A stretch of 60,616 nt of DNA from Desulforadius tongensis (GTDB lineage Bacteria; Bacillota; Desulfotomaculia; Desulfotomaculales; Desulfohalotomaculaceae), in NCBI RefSeq assembly GCF_016907915.1, contig NZ_JAFBCW010000016.1, positions 1 to 60,616 on the forward strand, read 5' to 3'. Under the pieces are notes generated by a model. The model ran no database searches. It saw nothing but the letters and a program-made list of their open reading frames with translations, and was not told the origin of the DNA. Made by a program: the position numbers and the translations under genes. Shown here piece by piece: positions 35,041 to 43,683 of the stretch; the first letter of the stretch is position 1; the number at the start of each line of letters is the position of its first letter.

Positions 35041-36045
35041 TTGACTTTATGTAAAATTAAAAAAGCACTGGCGTCCATTTTGGTTACCATATTTTTGTTC
35101 AGCCTGGTTGTTCCTGTGGTGCCGGCGGAAGCGGCGCAGAACACCAACTTAGAACAAAAGGTTGTTGAAGTGATTAACAAAGCCCGTTTGGAGAAAGGTA
35201 TTTCCGAACTGCAGGTTGACCCGGCGTTGACCGCTGTTGCCCGTGAGCAGGCTCAGAAACTGGCCGACAGTTACCGCGGTAGTTACGATCCCCTGTATAA
35301 TCTAATGAAAAGCGGCAGCTACGAAGCGGTAAAAGCCAGTGTGCTGCGCACAGGCAGTGTTGAATATGTGGTTAAGTACCAGGTTTCTAAGTCCAGCAGT
35401 TTTGCCGGGTTAAGTGAAAAGTACAATTTAGTAGGTATCGGTATTGTAGACAGCAGCATTTTTAATAAAGTTTGCGTGGAAGTATTTGCCAAAGGCCAGC
35501 CGGTGGGGAAACAGCCTCAAAATACGCAGCAGACTTCCAACCAGGATAAAAATAATGAAGACCAAAACAATCAACCGCAGGTACCCCAGCAGCCGGCGAA
35601 CAAAAATGAAAACAAAACACCTGTCCAGCAGCCTCAAGACAGTCAACCGAAAAATGCCGTTCCCAGTATCAATGAGTTCCAAAAGAAAATTGTTGAGCTG
35701 GTAAATAAGGAACGAGCCAAGGAGGGTTTACAGCCCCTGGTGGCTAAAGCAGATCTAAATAAAGTAGCGCAGTTAAAAGCTGAAGATATGGCTAAAAACA
35801 ATTACTTCAGCCACACATCACCCACATATGGCTCGCCCTTTGATATGATGAAACAGTTTGGTATTAACTACTCCTATGCCGGGGAAAACATTGCTGTGGG
35901 ATACCGCACCCCGGAAAGTGTTATGGAAGGCTGGATGAACAGCCCCGGCCACAGAAAAAACATTTTGAACCCCAACTTTACTGAAATCGGTGTGGGCTTT
36001 ACCGCAGACGGGTACTACTGGGTACAGCATTTTGTTAAACGTTAA
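35041..36045 (+). CDS. Secreted protein with two CAP (SCP/YkwD) domains
   Basis: A 334-residue exported protein. The signal peptide covers about residues 1-32 (VTIFLFSLVVPVVPAEAA). A degenerate N-terminal CAP-like domain (about 37-140) is followed by a Q/P/N-rich linker (145-205) and a complete CAP domain (about 215-334) with YFSHTSPTYGSPFDMM, AGENIAVGY and SPGHRKNILNPNFTEIGVGF. Clostridial YkwD-type CAP proteins are often spore or cell-surface proteins. TTG 35041 follows GGGGGAG; the open frame upstream lacks a signal. The N-terminal CAP copy lacks the H/E core residues and may only bind. Confidence 0.88.
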   Translation: MTLCKIKKALASILVTIFLFSLVVPVVPAEAAQNTNLEQKVVEVINKARLEKGISELQVDPALTAVAREQAQKLADSYRGSYDPLYNLMKSGSYEAVKASVLRTGSVEYVVKYQVSKSSSFAGLSEKYNLVGIGIVDSSIFNKVCVEVFAKGQPVGKQPQNTQQTSNQDKNNEDQNNQPQVPQQPANKNENKTPVQQPQDSQPKNAVPSINEFQKKIVELVNKERAKEGLQPLVAKADLNKVAQLKAEDMAKNNYFSHTSPTYGSPFDMMKQFGINYSYAGENIAVGYRTPESVMEGWMNSPGHRKNILNPNFTEIGVGFTADGYYWVQHFVKR

Positions 36046-36088
36046 TTACTAAAATAAGCCTACCTGCAAATATTAAATTATATTTTGC

Positions 36089-36119
36089 TAAAGCTTGGCG
36101 TAAGCCAAGCTTTTTTTTA
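36089..36119 (+). terminator. Terminator after the CAP gene
   Basis: AAGCTTGGC and GCCAAGCTT pair around GTAA and end in eight T residues. The ~280 bases from here to the next gene show no gene and no clear promoter consensus. Confidence 0.9.
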
Positions 36120-36398
36120 TGTATTGAAACACAAAAAACATAAAAGCTGCTTTTTAAGCTGATTATCAATTGCAGCCCATAATGATCACAGGTTTTATTA
36201 TAGTGCAAACCTTATCAAAAATAGTAACAAAAAAGTTACAGTTTAAACTGCCATTTTTAACATTTGCTGCAGGTACGGCCGGTTGTTTGCCGATAAAAAT
36301 AAACCTGTCCGTTTTTGCGGTGTTTAAGGTTGTTTTGCGCACATTATAAAAACTTTCTCATATATTAGTATAAAAATTACCGGAAGGGAGGTTTGTCT

Positions 36399-37976
36399 GT
36401 GCCTAAAACCGCGAAAAAAAGCCGTGGACATCCTGAACGGCAGTTTTTTAAAGTCAGCACCGGCAGCATGAAAATAAACCGGGTGGCTGCTGAAAATGAA
36501 GAACAGACCATTATCCGGGGCAAATTAAATATTCCGGGCAGCATGCCGGAAATAAAAAAGATTTTGTCCACAAAGCATTTTTTAAACATTGAAAACGTGG
36601 AAATAGAAAAGGGAAAGGTTTTATATGAAGGTACCATTACCTTACTGATAAACTACCTATCCCGGGCCGAAGGAACAAATCACCAATTTTACGGCAGTGT
36701 TTTTTTCCAAGACTTTATTGATGTGCCCGGCGCCGAGAAAGGTATGACGGCGGTGGTGCAGCCAGAAGTAAAAAACCTTAAGCTGATGGAACACGACAAA
36801 GAGAAAAGAATCATCACCGTCGATGTAATGTTAAATACACTGGCCAGAGTTAATAAAGCGGAAGAGGTAAGTTTTGTAATTGATGCACCGGTACAATGTA
36901 AAGTCAAAAAAGAAGAAATTACATTAAATCAGGTGCTGTCCTCCGCCAAGGGTAAGCTGGTAAAAAGCGAAGAAGTTACAATTCCCGCACTAAAATCCCC
37001 CGTTAAAGAACTGCTTGGTTATCGCTGTGTACCTTTAGTACAAAATTATAAACTGGCCCTGGGCTCAATTACTATTAACGGCTGGCTGCAGTTGGAGATA
37101 ACTTACTTAGATTCACTGCATAACCGGCAGCATTTACAGCGCCTGATAAATTTCAGCAAGCTGCTGCCCGTTCCGGAAGCCCGGGAAGAATACCTGGCAG
37201 AAGTACATGTGGCTGCCCATGATACAGAAGTTAACCTGCTGCCGGGGCAGAGCTGCCTGTCTGTTCAGGCCCGGGTAGATTTTTTGGTGCATGTTTTATG
37301 CCCCCGGCAAATAAAGGTGGTAACCGCGGTGGATTGTTGTACAGCCGAAGTGACAGCCGGTGAACTGGTGGTTGAAAATTTAACCAGCGTGAAAAGCAGT
37401 GAAGCGATAATTAGAGATATCAGTACCCCGGCAGAGGAATATACCGGTTATGATGTGCATGATATTCGGGTAGGCCCGGTGACAATTTTATCTGCTGACA
37501 TGGTAAAGGATAAGGTATTAATGCGCGGGTGCGCTGATTTTATAGTGGAATTTATAGACACCAAATCCGCAGGCAAAAAATATATATATCGTAAAGTGTT
37601 TTTCAAATCGATGGCGGTGGTAAACAAAGATAACGGCAGTGCCAGGGTGGAAACCTTCCCGGTGGTGGAATTTGCCGGGGCAGAGCTAAAGGATAACCAG
37701 CTGATAATTAATGCCGTGCTGCATGTTATTGTTCGAACGTTAGTTTTAAATAGATATAAAGTTGTATTTGGCGTTGATTTTTTAAACCGGTTCCCAAATG
37801 TCCAACGAGAAACAATATCATTTACATATGTGTTTAAGAAAGGGGACACGCTGGATGCTTTGGCAGAACGTTTCGGTACAACCGTTGAGGCGCTGGTAAA
37901 AATAAATCCGGGTATAGATGCGCAAAAGCCATTATGGGGTCAAAAAATTCGCATTCCCTGCCAGGTGAAGAAATAA
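36399..37976 (+). CDS. sipL: SipL-like spore coat morphogenetic protein (SPOCS repeats and LysM)
   Basis: A 525-residue protein with three DUF3794/SPOCS-type regions (about 30-150, 170-300 and 325-460) and one C-terminal LysM domain (YVFKKGDTLDALAERF to WGQKIRIP). This is the architecture and length of Clostridioides difficile SipL, the functional counterpart of SpoVID, which tethers SpoIVA and coat layers to the forespore surface. GGGAGG is spaced 7 bases before GTG 36399; the TTG at 36393 abuts it. Confidence 0.88.
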   Translation: MPKTAKKSRGHPERQFFKVSTGSMKINRVAAENEEQTIIRGKLNIPGSMPEIKKILSTKHFLNIENVEIEKGKVLYEGTITLLINYLSRAEGTNHQFYGSVFFQDFIDVPGAEKGMTAVVQPEVKNLKLMEHDKEKRIITVDVMLNTLARVNKAEEVSFVIDAPVQCKVKKEEITLNQVLSSAKGKLVKSEEVTIPALKSPVKELLGYRCVPLVQNYKLALGSITINGWLQLEITYLDSLHNRQHLQRLINFSKLLPVPEAREEYLAEVHVAAHDTEVNLLPGQSCLSVQARVDFLVHVLCPRQIKVVTAVDCCTAEVTAGELVVENLTSVKSSEAIIRDISTPAEEYTGYDVHDIRVGPVTILSADMVKDKVLMRGCADFIVEFIDTKSAGKKYIYRKVFFKSMAVVNKDNGSARVETFPVVEFAGAELKDNQLIINAVLHVIVRTLVLNRYKVVFGVDFLNRFPNVQRETISFTYVFKKGDTLDALAERFGTTVEALVKINPGIDAQKPLWGQKIRIPCQVKK

Positions 37977-38007
37977 ATTAAATTAATAACCAAAAGGAGG
38001 TTGTATA

Positions 38008-38577
38008 GTGGAAGATAATTCGAAAAAAAGTGGGCCGGAGCAAACAGTTATAAACTTGCTGCAAGCCCAGTCAGAGCACAATGTCAGCCATGTCAATATG
38101 CTGCTGATGCTCAGTTTAGTCAACCTGATGGGGATAGTGGATGTACTGCAGCGCACCACCGGTGGAGAGGGTCTGGAAGTAGAAATAGCCCCCCGGGGTC
38201 TTCCTGCCCCTAAAGATAAGGCTCAATCACCCAATGATGATTTAATGGAGCTGGTTCAGCAGGCGGCTTCAGGCAATTTACACCCCGCTCAACTGCTCGG
38301 TTTGCTCAACAGGCAGGGGGGGCAGATGTCCAACCAAGCTGCTTTGATTAACCTGCTGTCGCAAATGCTGCCGCCACCTCCACCGCCGGAGAATAGAAGA
38401 GAAGGACCAAGACAGTGCCCGCAGGCACCGCCCAAGGATAAATGCCATGAGCCAAAACAACCGCAGCCGCCCAAGGAGGATAATGTTAACGCCAATACAA
38501 ACAGTAAACCGGTAGAAGAAGAAAAAAAACCACCGGGTCAAAAACCGGTATTAAAATGGGACCCGCGGTTAGGATAA
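38008..38577 (+). CDS. Proline-rich hypothetical protein
   Basis: A 189-residue protein with an amphipathic N-terminal region (about 15-50) and a C-terminal third rich in proline, lysine and glutamate, including a run of six prolines. AAAGGAGG precedes GTG 38008. It lies 31 bases after sipL and 15 bases before a second YbaB gene, so the three are probably co-transcribed. Not recognised. Confidence 0.75.
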   Translation: MEDNSKKSGPEQTVINLLQAQSEHNVSHVNMLLMLSLVNLMGIVDVLQRTTGGEGLEVEIAPRGLPAPKDKAQSPNDDLMELVQQAASGNLHPAQLLGLLNRQGGQMSNQAALINLLSQMLPPPPPPENRREGPRQCPQAPPKDKCHEPKQPQPPKEDNVNANTNSKPVEEEKKPPGQKPVLKWDPRLG

Positions 38578-38592
38578 AAGGAGGAACAGCGG

Positions 38593-38904
38593 ATGTTTGA
38601 AAATTTGGGTAATATGGGGCAGATAATGTCCCAAATACAAAAAATTCAGCAGGAAATAGATAGATTAACTGTTGAGGCTGCCTCGGCAGACGGTGCTGTA
38701 AAAGTGGTTATGAATGGTAAGCAGGATGTGATTGCAGTAAATTTAGATCCCGTGGCGGTTAATAATTTGACGGTTAGCCAGCTGGAAAACAGGTTAACTG
38801 AAGTCTTAAACCAGGCTAAAAATAAATCACGGGCAGCGGTAAAAGAAAAATTGGCCCAGGCCACCGGGCTGAATCTTGACGGCATGATGAATATGTTTGG
38901 TTAA
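38593..38904 (+). CDS. Second YbaB/EbfC family protein
   Basis: A 103-residue paralogue of the product of 12132-12452, with the same VKVVMNGKQDVIAVNLDP core and an N-terminal helix. AAAGGAGGA precedes ATG 38593. Its link to sipL and a proline-rich protein suggests a sporulation-stage nucleoid role, which is inference. Confidence 0.85.
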   Translation: MFENLGNMGQIMSQIQKIQQEIDRLTVEAASADGAVKVVMNGKQDVIAVNLDPVAVNNLTVSQLENRLTEVLNQAKNKSRAAVKEKLAQATGLNLDGMMNMFG

Positions 38905-38913
38905 AGGGTTAGT

Positions 38914-38952
38914 AAAGAAAGGGCTTTTGAAAAGAGCCCTTTCTTAATTTTA
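38914..38952 (+). terminator. Terminator after the second YbaB (convergent)
   Basis: AGAAAGGGCT and AGCCCTTTCT pair around a short A-rich loop with T-rich flank. Confidence 0.85.
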
Positions 38953-38959
38953 GATAAAT

Positions 38960-39187
38960 TTATTTTTTATGTGTATAATTATTGTTCCTCATGGATGAAT
39001 GAAACTCATTCATTCCTGCCCGCATCATTTTCACAGCGTTATGCCCGGACTTAATTACACTGCTGACATAGCTGAGGCGTTCTTCAAATTCTCTGTTGGT
39101 ACTGAGCACAAGCAGGATTAAGATTAAAAACAAGGTATATGCATTGGGCTCTAAAATAGAGTCGTCTTTCTGATCGTAAAAATTCAT
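38960..39187 (-). CDS. Small hypothetical protein with one hydrophobic segment
   Basis: A 75-residue protein: AAAGGAGGT precedes ATG 39187 on the minus strand. A hydrophobic stretch (AYTLFLILILLVLST, about 16-30) is followed by a charged helix. Function unknown. Confidence 0.75.
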   Translation of the reverse strand: MNFYDQKDDSILEPNAYTLFLILILLVLSTNREFEERLSYVSSVIKSGHNAVKMMRAGMNEFHSSMRNNNYTHKK

Positions 39188-39380
39188 GTTCTACCTCCTT
39201 TCGTTAAGCATAAAAGCCTTTGGTTATTTAGTTTACGTATCATGGAAGAATATTGTTACTGCTGTAACTGTTCCGGCCGGGCGTTAAAAAGTTTATGTGC
39301 AATGTAACAAAATATGGTACATCAACGTATTTTAGCTATAAGAAATTTTGACAGCTGCTTTTTAGAAAGGAGGGCTGGCA

Positions 39381-39554
39381 ATGATCGAACATGTAAAACA
39401 AAAGTGTTCCTGTGGTTTTTTTAATGTTTATACCGTGTGCATTTGCCTGGCACTTTTGATACTGGCTGCGGTACTGCTGGGGTTAGGTTTGATCGGGTTG
39501 GGAACATTTATTTTTTTAATACTGCTGGGGTTGTTGATATTTATTTTCTTATAA
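39381..39554 (+). CDS. Small membrane protein, 57 residues
   Basis: AAAGGAGGG precedes ATG 39381. The product starts with a hydrophilic Cys-containing segment (VKQKCSCGFF) followed by about 40 residues of almost continuous hydrophobic sequence with Gly repeats, probably two membrane passes. Function unknown; it leads a cluster of small membrane and protease genes. Confidence 0.75.
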   Translation: MIEHVKQKCSCGFFNVYTVCICLALLILAAVLLGLGLIGLGTFIFLILLGLLIFIFL

Positions 39555-39679
39555 TTTTTCCTAAATAAAAAGTTATGGCTGGTTGTAACAGAATTTGGAA
39601 CCCTCTCATATTGTATGATTAGAACGAATCCCGGGATTTTCGTTCGGTACATTAAAGTTGATACAAGGAGGAATTTAGG

Positions 39680-39895
39680 ATGGCTAATGTTGTTGAAGCC
39701 GCTAAAGAATTAGGCTTTGGAGGCAAGTATGATAGCTATTCATTAGTTAAATGCTGCTGCTTATTCTTAGTGGGTGCTTTTATCGGTGTAGGCCTGGCTT
39801 TCTGCGGCATACTGCCCTTCCACCTGTTGGGAGTATGGATCTTCTTAATGGTAGTTTTAATTTGCTGCTGCCTCGGTGGATACTTTGGTTGCTAA
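39680..39895 (+). CDS. Small cysteine-rich membrane protein
   Basis: A 71-residue protein with AAGGAGG before ATG 39680. After a soluble start (residues 1-20) come two hydrophobic segments, each containing a cysteine triplet (VKCCCLF and LICCCLGG) and a C-terminal Cys. Function unknown. Confidence 0.78.
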   Translation: MANVVEAAKELGFGGKYDSYSLVKCCCLFLVGAFIGVGLAFCGILPFHLLGVWIFLMVVLICCCLGGYFGC

Positions 39896-39915
39896 GTGAT
39901 GTGGTAGTCGACCCG

Positions 39916-39946
39916 GCGAGGGCTACACAATTGTGTAGCCCTTTAG
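39916..39946 (+). terminator. Palindromic terminator-like hairpin
   Basis: AGGGCTACACAA and TTGTGTAGCCCT form a perfect palindrome with TT after it; T run short. Confidence 0.6.
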
Positions 39947-39982
39947 CACCAAACACAGACACGGCAGAAAGGAGTGAAACCG

Positions 39983-40555
39983 ATGGCATCGAACCAGGCC
40001 AAAGTGGAAGAAACTTTAGACAGACTGATGAACAGAATAGACAGTTATCAAAGGGAAAAAAATTACAATTTGCGGCACGCATCTGCTGTTTATGATCGGC
40101 TGGATAAACTGGTGCAGACCATGGCCAGGCTGGAAGCGGAGAAAAGTGAAGAAGTAAAAATAGCCGCCAAGATTGAAGAAATGACCAAGCAAATTGATAA
40201 GATATTAAAGCAGCAGCAAAAGAAAGAAAAGCAGATGGAATTTGAAGAAACTCTGCGCAAAATTCTACATGGGGCCAAAATAACCGGTAAAGTGATCGAA
40301 ACTTTTGCCAGCAGTGCCGATTTAATGTTTGAAACCATTGCCCGTTTGATTAAAGAAGAATATAAAGGCGGCGCCGTCAGAAAACAAAAAGAGGATGATT
40401 TTGACCTGGCCGCTTTACTAAAGCCGCTTAACTCGCTGATACAAGGTTTTGCATCTATTGGTTCCGGTGGCGGTTCCGACAGCGGTTACAGTGCCGACAG
40501 CAAAGAAGAAGAAGATAAAGACGATAAAAATCGCTCCGGGAACGGTCCTGAATAG
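39983..40555 (+). CDS. Coiled-coil protein of unknown function
   Basis: A 190-residue protein, coiled-coil over about residues 5-100 (MTKQIDKILKQQQKKEKQM region), then a helical part and a Gly/Ser/Asp-rich tail (GSGGGSDSGYSADS). AAAGGAG is 8 bases before ATG 39983. Its stop touches the downstream subtilase frame, so the two are translationally linked and may act together. Confidence 0.78.
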   Translation: MASNQAKVEETLDRLMNRIDSYQREKNYNLRHASAVYDRLDKLVQTMARLEAEKSEEVKIAAKIEEMTKQIDKILKQQQKKEKQMEFEETLRKILHGAKITGKVIETFASSADLMFETIARLIKEEYKGGAVRKQKEDDFDLAALLKPLNSLIQGFASIGSGGGSDSGYSADSKEEEDKDDKNRSGNGPE

Positions 40556-40572
40556 TGTTCGGGGGGCAGACG

Positions 40573-41673
40573 GTGGAAAAAATAATTTTATTTAGGGTGC
40601 CAGTTATTAGCCGGTACGGGATGGCTTCCCCACTAGTTAAGCTGCTTACCAGATCGGGAGTGAAAAAAATACAACCGCTGCCGGTGATTAATGGTATTGC
40701 CTGTAATATACCCAAGGGCATGGAGGATAAAATTTTCCGTGATATGCCGGATGTGCTGGCGGTGGAGGATAATGTTCGTATCAAGCTGAGGCCTGTAAAA
40801 ATAGATGGTAAATGGCCGTACTTTGGGACCTTTGATGAAGGGGATCAACTTATACCCTGGGGTATAGCTAAAATTGGTGCCCATAAGGTTTGGGAAGTAT
40901 CCAGGGGTAAAAAAATAAAAGTGGCAGTGATAGACAGCGGAGTTGACTTAGACCATCCTGACTTGCGTGGAAATATCAAGGGTGGGGTGAACATCTTGGA
41001 ACCCGCTGAAAAGCCAGATGACGATAACGGTCATGGAACCCATGTTGCCGGAACTATAGCCGCTGAAGATAATAATAAAGGCGTTATCGGCGCTGCCCCT
41101 ACAGTTAATCTTTATGCGGTAAAAGTGCTTGACCGCAGTGGTGAGGGGTCGCTGGTAGATATAATAAAGGGGCTGGAATGGTGCATTAACAATGGAATGC
41201 AGGTAGTAAATCTAAGTGTGGGCACAGATACCGATAAACTGAGTTTGCGGAAAGCGGTGCAAAAGGCTGCTGAAAGAGGCGTTATACTTGTGGCAGCGGC
41301 CGGGAATGATGGCACTAACAATTCGGTGGATTATCCCGGTGCCTACCCGGAAGTAATAGCGGTGGGGGCCATTGATAAAAGGGGCCGGATATCCTCTTTT
41401 TCCAGCCGTGGGCCGGAGGTTACAGTGGTGGCACCGGGGTCGGAAGTATATTCAACCTTTATACATCAATCTTATCAAAGACAGAGCGGTACTTCCATGG
41501 CTGCACCCCATGTTACCGGCTTGATTTCTTTGATGTTGGAGTTAAACCCGCGCTTGAAACTACCGCAGGTAATGCAGGTGTTTAAAAACACCTGCCGGCG
41601 GTTGCCCGGACTGAGTGCTGAAGAACAGGGGTACGGCCTGATCAATGCGGAGAAAATATTTTTTCGTCATTGA
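40573..41673 (+). CDS. Subtilisin-like (S8) serine protease
   Basis: A 366-residue subtilase with the triad visible: Asp in VAVIDSGVDLDHPD, His in NGHGTHVAGT and Ser in QSGTSMAAPHV. Residues 1-80 look like an inhibitor I9-type propeptide, but no signal peptide is visible, so it may be intracellular (ISP-like). GGGGGG precedes GTG 40573; GTG 40555 overlaps the previous stop and is an alternative. Context of small membrane and coiled-coil proteins is unusual. Confidence 0.92.
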   Translation: MEKIILFRVPVISRYGMASPLVKLLTRSGVKKIQPLPVINGIACNIPKGMEDKIFRDMPDVLAVEDNVRIKLRPVKIDGKWPYFGTFDEGDQLIPWGIAKIGAHKVWEVSRGKKIKVAVIDSGVDLDHPDLRGNIKGGVNILEPAEKPDDDNGHGTHVAGTIAAEDNNKGVIGAAPTVNLYAVKVLDRSGEGSLVDIIKGLEWCINNGMQVVNLSVGTDTDKLSLRKAVQKAAERGVILVAAAGNDGTNNSVDYPGAYPEVIAVGAIDKRGRISSFSSRGPEVTVVAPGSEVYSTFIHQSYQRQSGTSMAAPHVTGLISLMLELNPRLKLPQVMQVFKNTCRRLPGLSAEEQGYGLINAEKIFFRH

Positions 41674-41707
41674 CGGCACTAAAATTTGAGGGCTGAATTG
41701 TGAATAT

Positions 41708-41761
41708 TTCCTAAGTGCTTTTGCCTTAAAAAAATTTAAGGTAACACTTAGGATTTTTTTG
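41708..41761 (+). terminator. Terminator after the subtilase
   Basis: CCTAAGTG...CACTTAGG encloses a second stem CCTTAAA/TTTAAGG; a T run follows. Confidence 0.85.
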
Positions 41762-41895
41762 GTTTTATTGCTGCCTTGAAAAACGGTATCTTACTATATA
41801 CTGGTTAAGTTTAACTTTTGCAGATATCCGGAATAAATCTCCCGGCAAAGGAAGAAAATATATTCACAGCAGAACATGCATTGGGAGGTGGTAAC

Positions 41896-42111
41896 GTGGC
41901 CAGGGAAATTTTTAAAGTTGGTGGACTTTTTAGTTTAGAAGACAAGGAAGAAATAGAAACCTACCTGGGTCAAATTGATGGTGTGAAAAAGGTTCAGGCC
42001 AATCTTGATGATAAAACAGTGACCATAGATTACAGCCCATCTGAGGTTCAGTGGGAATGGTTGGTAGAAACGCTGCAGTCATTGGGGCATGATACCAGCG
42101 TGTTAAGCTAA
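41896..42111 (+). CDS. HMA-like protein lacking the metal-binding cysteines
   Basis: A 71-residue protein with the length and secondary-structure rhythm of a heavy-metal-associated domain (DKEEIETYLGQIDGVKKVQ then KTVTIDYSPSEV). The CxxC of metallochaperones is replaced by GGLFS, so it probably does not bind copper in the usual way. GGGAGGTG precedes GTG 41896. Confidence 0.7.
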   Translation: MAREIFKVGGLFSLEDKEEIETYLGQIDGVKKVQANLDDKTVTIDYSPSEVQWEWLVETLQSLGHDTSVLS

Positions 42112-42158
42112 GCAGGCTGTTAAAGCCTGCTATATATTTTGAAATGGGGGGGAGACCA

Positions 42159-42608
42159 TTGGGAGGCAGAGCCCTGGCCCTGGTAATAGCCGCGTTATCC
42201 GGGATGACCATGGCCCTGCAGGGTACTTTGAACTCTGCGCTGGGTAAGATTATTGGAATGTGGGAAACCACTTTAATAGTACATGTTGTTGGTACCATTG
42301 TTGTTGCAGTGATGGTTTTTGTTTTTAAAATGGGTGTTTTTGACTGGACAAAATGGCTGTCGGGCCCCTGGTATACATACCTGGGTGGGGTGCTTAGTAT
42401 AATAATAACTTACACCGTTGTACGCAGCATACCTAAAGTTGGGGTTGCTTCTGCCACCACAGCCATTATTATCGGCCAGGTTTTTACTGCCGGGTTAATA
42501 GATCACCTCGGTTTATTTGATATGGAGCGAATTCCCTTTACCTGGCACCGTGTGCTGGGAGCGTTATTAATGGCCGGTGGTGCATGGTTAATACTGTTTA
42601 AGAAATAA
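42159..42608 (+). CDS. DMT-type transporter, DUF606/YdcZ family
   Basis: A 149-residue protein with five hydrophobic segments and MALQGTLNSALG near its start, as in YdcZ (DUF606) half-size members of the drug/metabolite superfamily. Substrate unknown. GGGGGGGAG is spaced 5 bases before TTG 42159; ATG 42144 precedes that site. Confidence 0.8.
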   Translation: MGGRALALVIAALSGMTMALQGTLNSALGKIIGMWETTLIVHVVGTIVVAVMVFVFKMGVFDWTKWLSGPWYTYLGGVLSIIITYTVVRSIPKVGVASATTAIIIGQVFTAGLIDHLGLFDMERIPFTWHRVLGALLMAGGAWLILFKK

Positions 42609-42657
42609 AAAAACAAGGCTGCTGTACCCTGGCAGGGCAAACAATAGCCTTGTTTTA
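42609..42657. terminator. Bidirectional terminator
   Basis: AAAACAAGGCT and AGCCTTGTTTT pair around a 24-nt loop and serve the convergent genes on both sides. Confidence 0.8.
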
Positions 42658-42660
42658 GTG

Positions 42661-43413
42661 TTAAAATGTTTTTTTCCTGGGAATGAAAATCTTTTGTCCC
42701 GGGTAAAGCCAGTTTGGGTTTTCCAGGTTATTAGCTTCTATCAACTGCCGGATGGGCAGGCCGTGGCTGCGGGCGATTGACCACAGGGTATCCCCCGGCT
42801 TTACAATGTATTCAAATCCCTCCACCGGTGTTTGGCCCGTTTCTTTGCTTTCAGGCTGTTTTTCGGTTTGGGTTTCTTCCGTTGGCAGAGCGGTATCATA
42901 TTCCGGGTATTCTGGGTGTTTTTCTGCTGTTTCCCAGGTGTTTTCTACCGCCGGTTCCGGTGCTTCTGCCGGCGGGGGCTGATCTTTGGAATCCGGTTCC
43001 TGCTGGTAACCGGCGGAGGTGTGCTTTTTGCCGGGTGCGGTATATTCGGCTGAAGCGGTAATGATTACCGGGGTGCCGATATTGACCCTGGGGAACAGTT
43101 CCTCAATATCTTTGTTATACATACGTATGCACCCGTTGGAAACAGCTTTTCCGATGGAGGAAGGCTTGTTGGTGCCGTGAATACCGTAGTTTCCATCGGG
43201 TATTGATAAACCTATCCACCTGGTGCCCAGTTCTTTTCCCGGGTGATAAATTTTGGTGGCTACTTTGTACTGCCCTGTGGGAGTGGGGGTGGTTGGTTTT
43301 CCCACCGCGGCGGGATAGCTTTTTACCAATCGACTGCCCTGGTAAAATTCTATTTTTTTCATGGCGGTATTAACCAGCAGGTATTTGGTGGCCGTAATGT
43401 TTTTGTTAATCAT
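42661..43413 (-). CDS. L,D-transpeptidase (YkuD) with C-terminal LysM
   Basis: A 250-residue protein. The N-terminal YkuD domain (about 10-120) shows YGIHGTN and the catalytic cysteine in AVSNGCIRMYN. A Glu/Pro-rich linker leads to a LysM domain (YIVKPGDTLWSIARSHG, about 203-247). It would form 3-3 crosslinks or anchor in peptidoglycan. AAGGAGGG precedes ATG 43413. No signal peptide is visible, which is common among spore-cortex-type YkuD proteins. Confidence 0.9.
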   Translation of the reverse strand: MINKNITATKYLLVNTAMKKIEFYQGSRLVKSYPAAVGKPTTPTPTGQYKVATKIYHPGKELGTRWIGLSIPDGNYGIHGTNKPSSIGKAVSNGCIRMYNKDIEELFPRVNIGTPVIITASAEYTAPGKKHTSAGYQQEPDSKDQPPPAEAPEPAVENTWETAEKHPEYPEYDTALPTEETQTEKQPESKETGQTPVEGFEYIVKPGDTLWSIARSHGLPIRQLIEANNLENPNWLYPGQKIFIPRKKTF

Positions 43414-43683
43414 TTATTATTCCCTCCTTATGGTTGGGACCGGTTAACTGGTCAATAAATTAATGGTATGGGGTTCTCTTATGAATATATTGTGCTGCAG
43501 AAGAAAAAATTACTGGATTTGTAATTTAAGCTGTTTCTGAAAAATGGTATCTTTAAGCTGGCTGCTTTTTCACCCCTGTGGTGCCATATTGTCTACCCTA
43601 AAATGCCGGCGGGGGTGTGAGGCAGGAATTTTGGCTTTCCAGCGCTAATTATTTCTAATGACAAAGACACGGGAGGTTATCTT

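Noticed and set aside
42752-43061. Plus-strand ORFs within the L,D-transpeptidase gene
   Set aside because: Shadow frames of a gene with clear YkuD and LysM domains.
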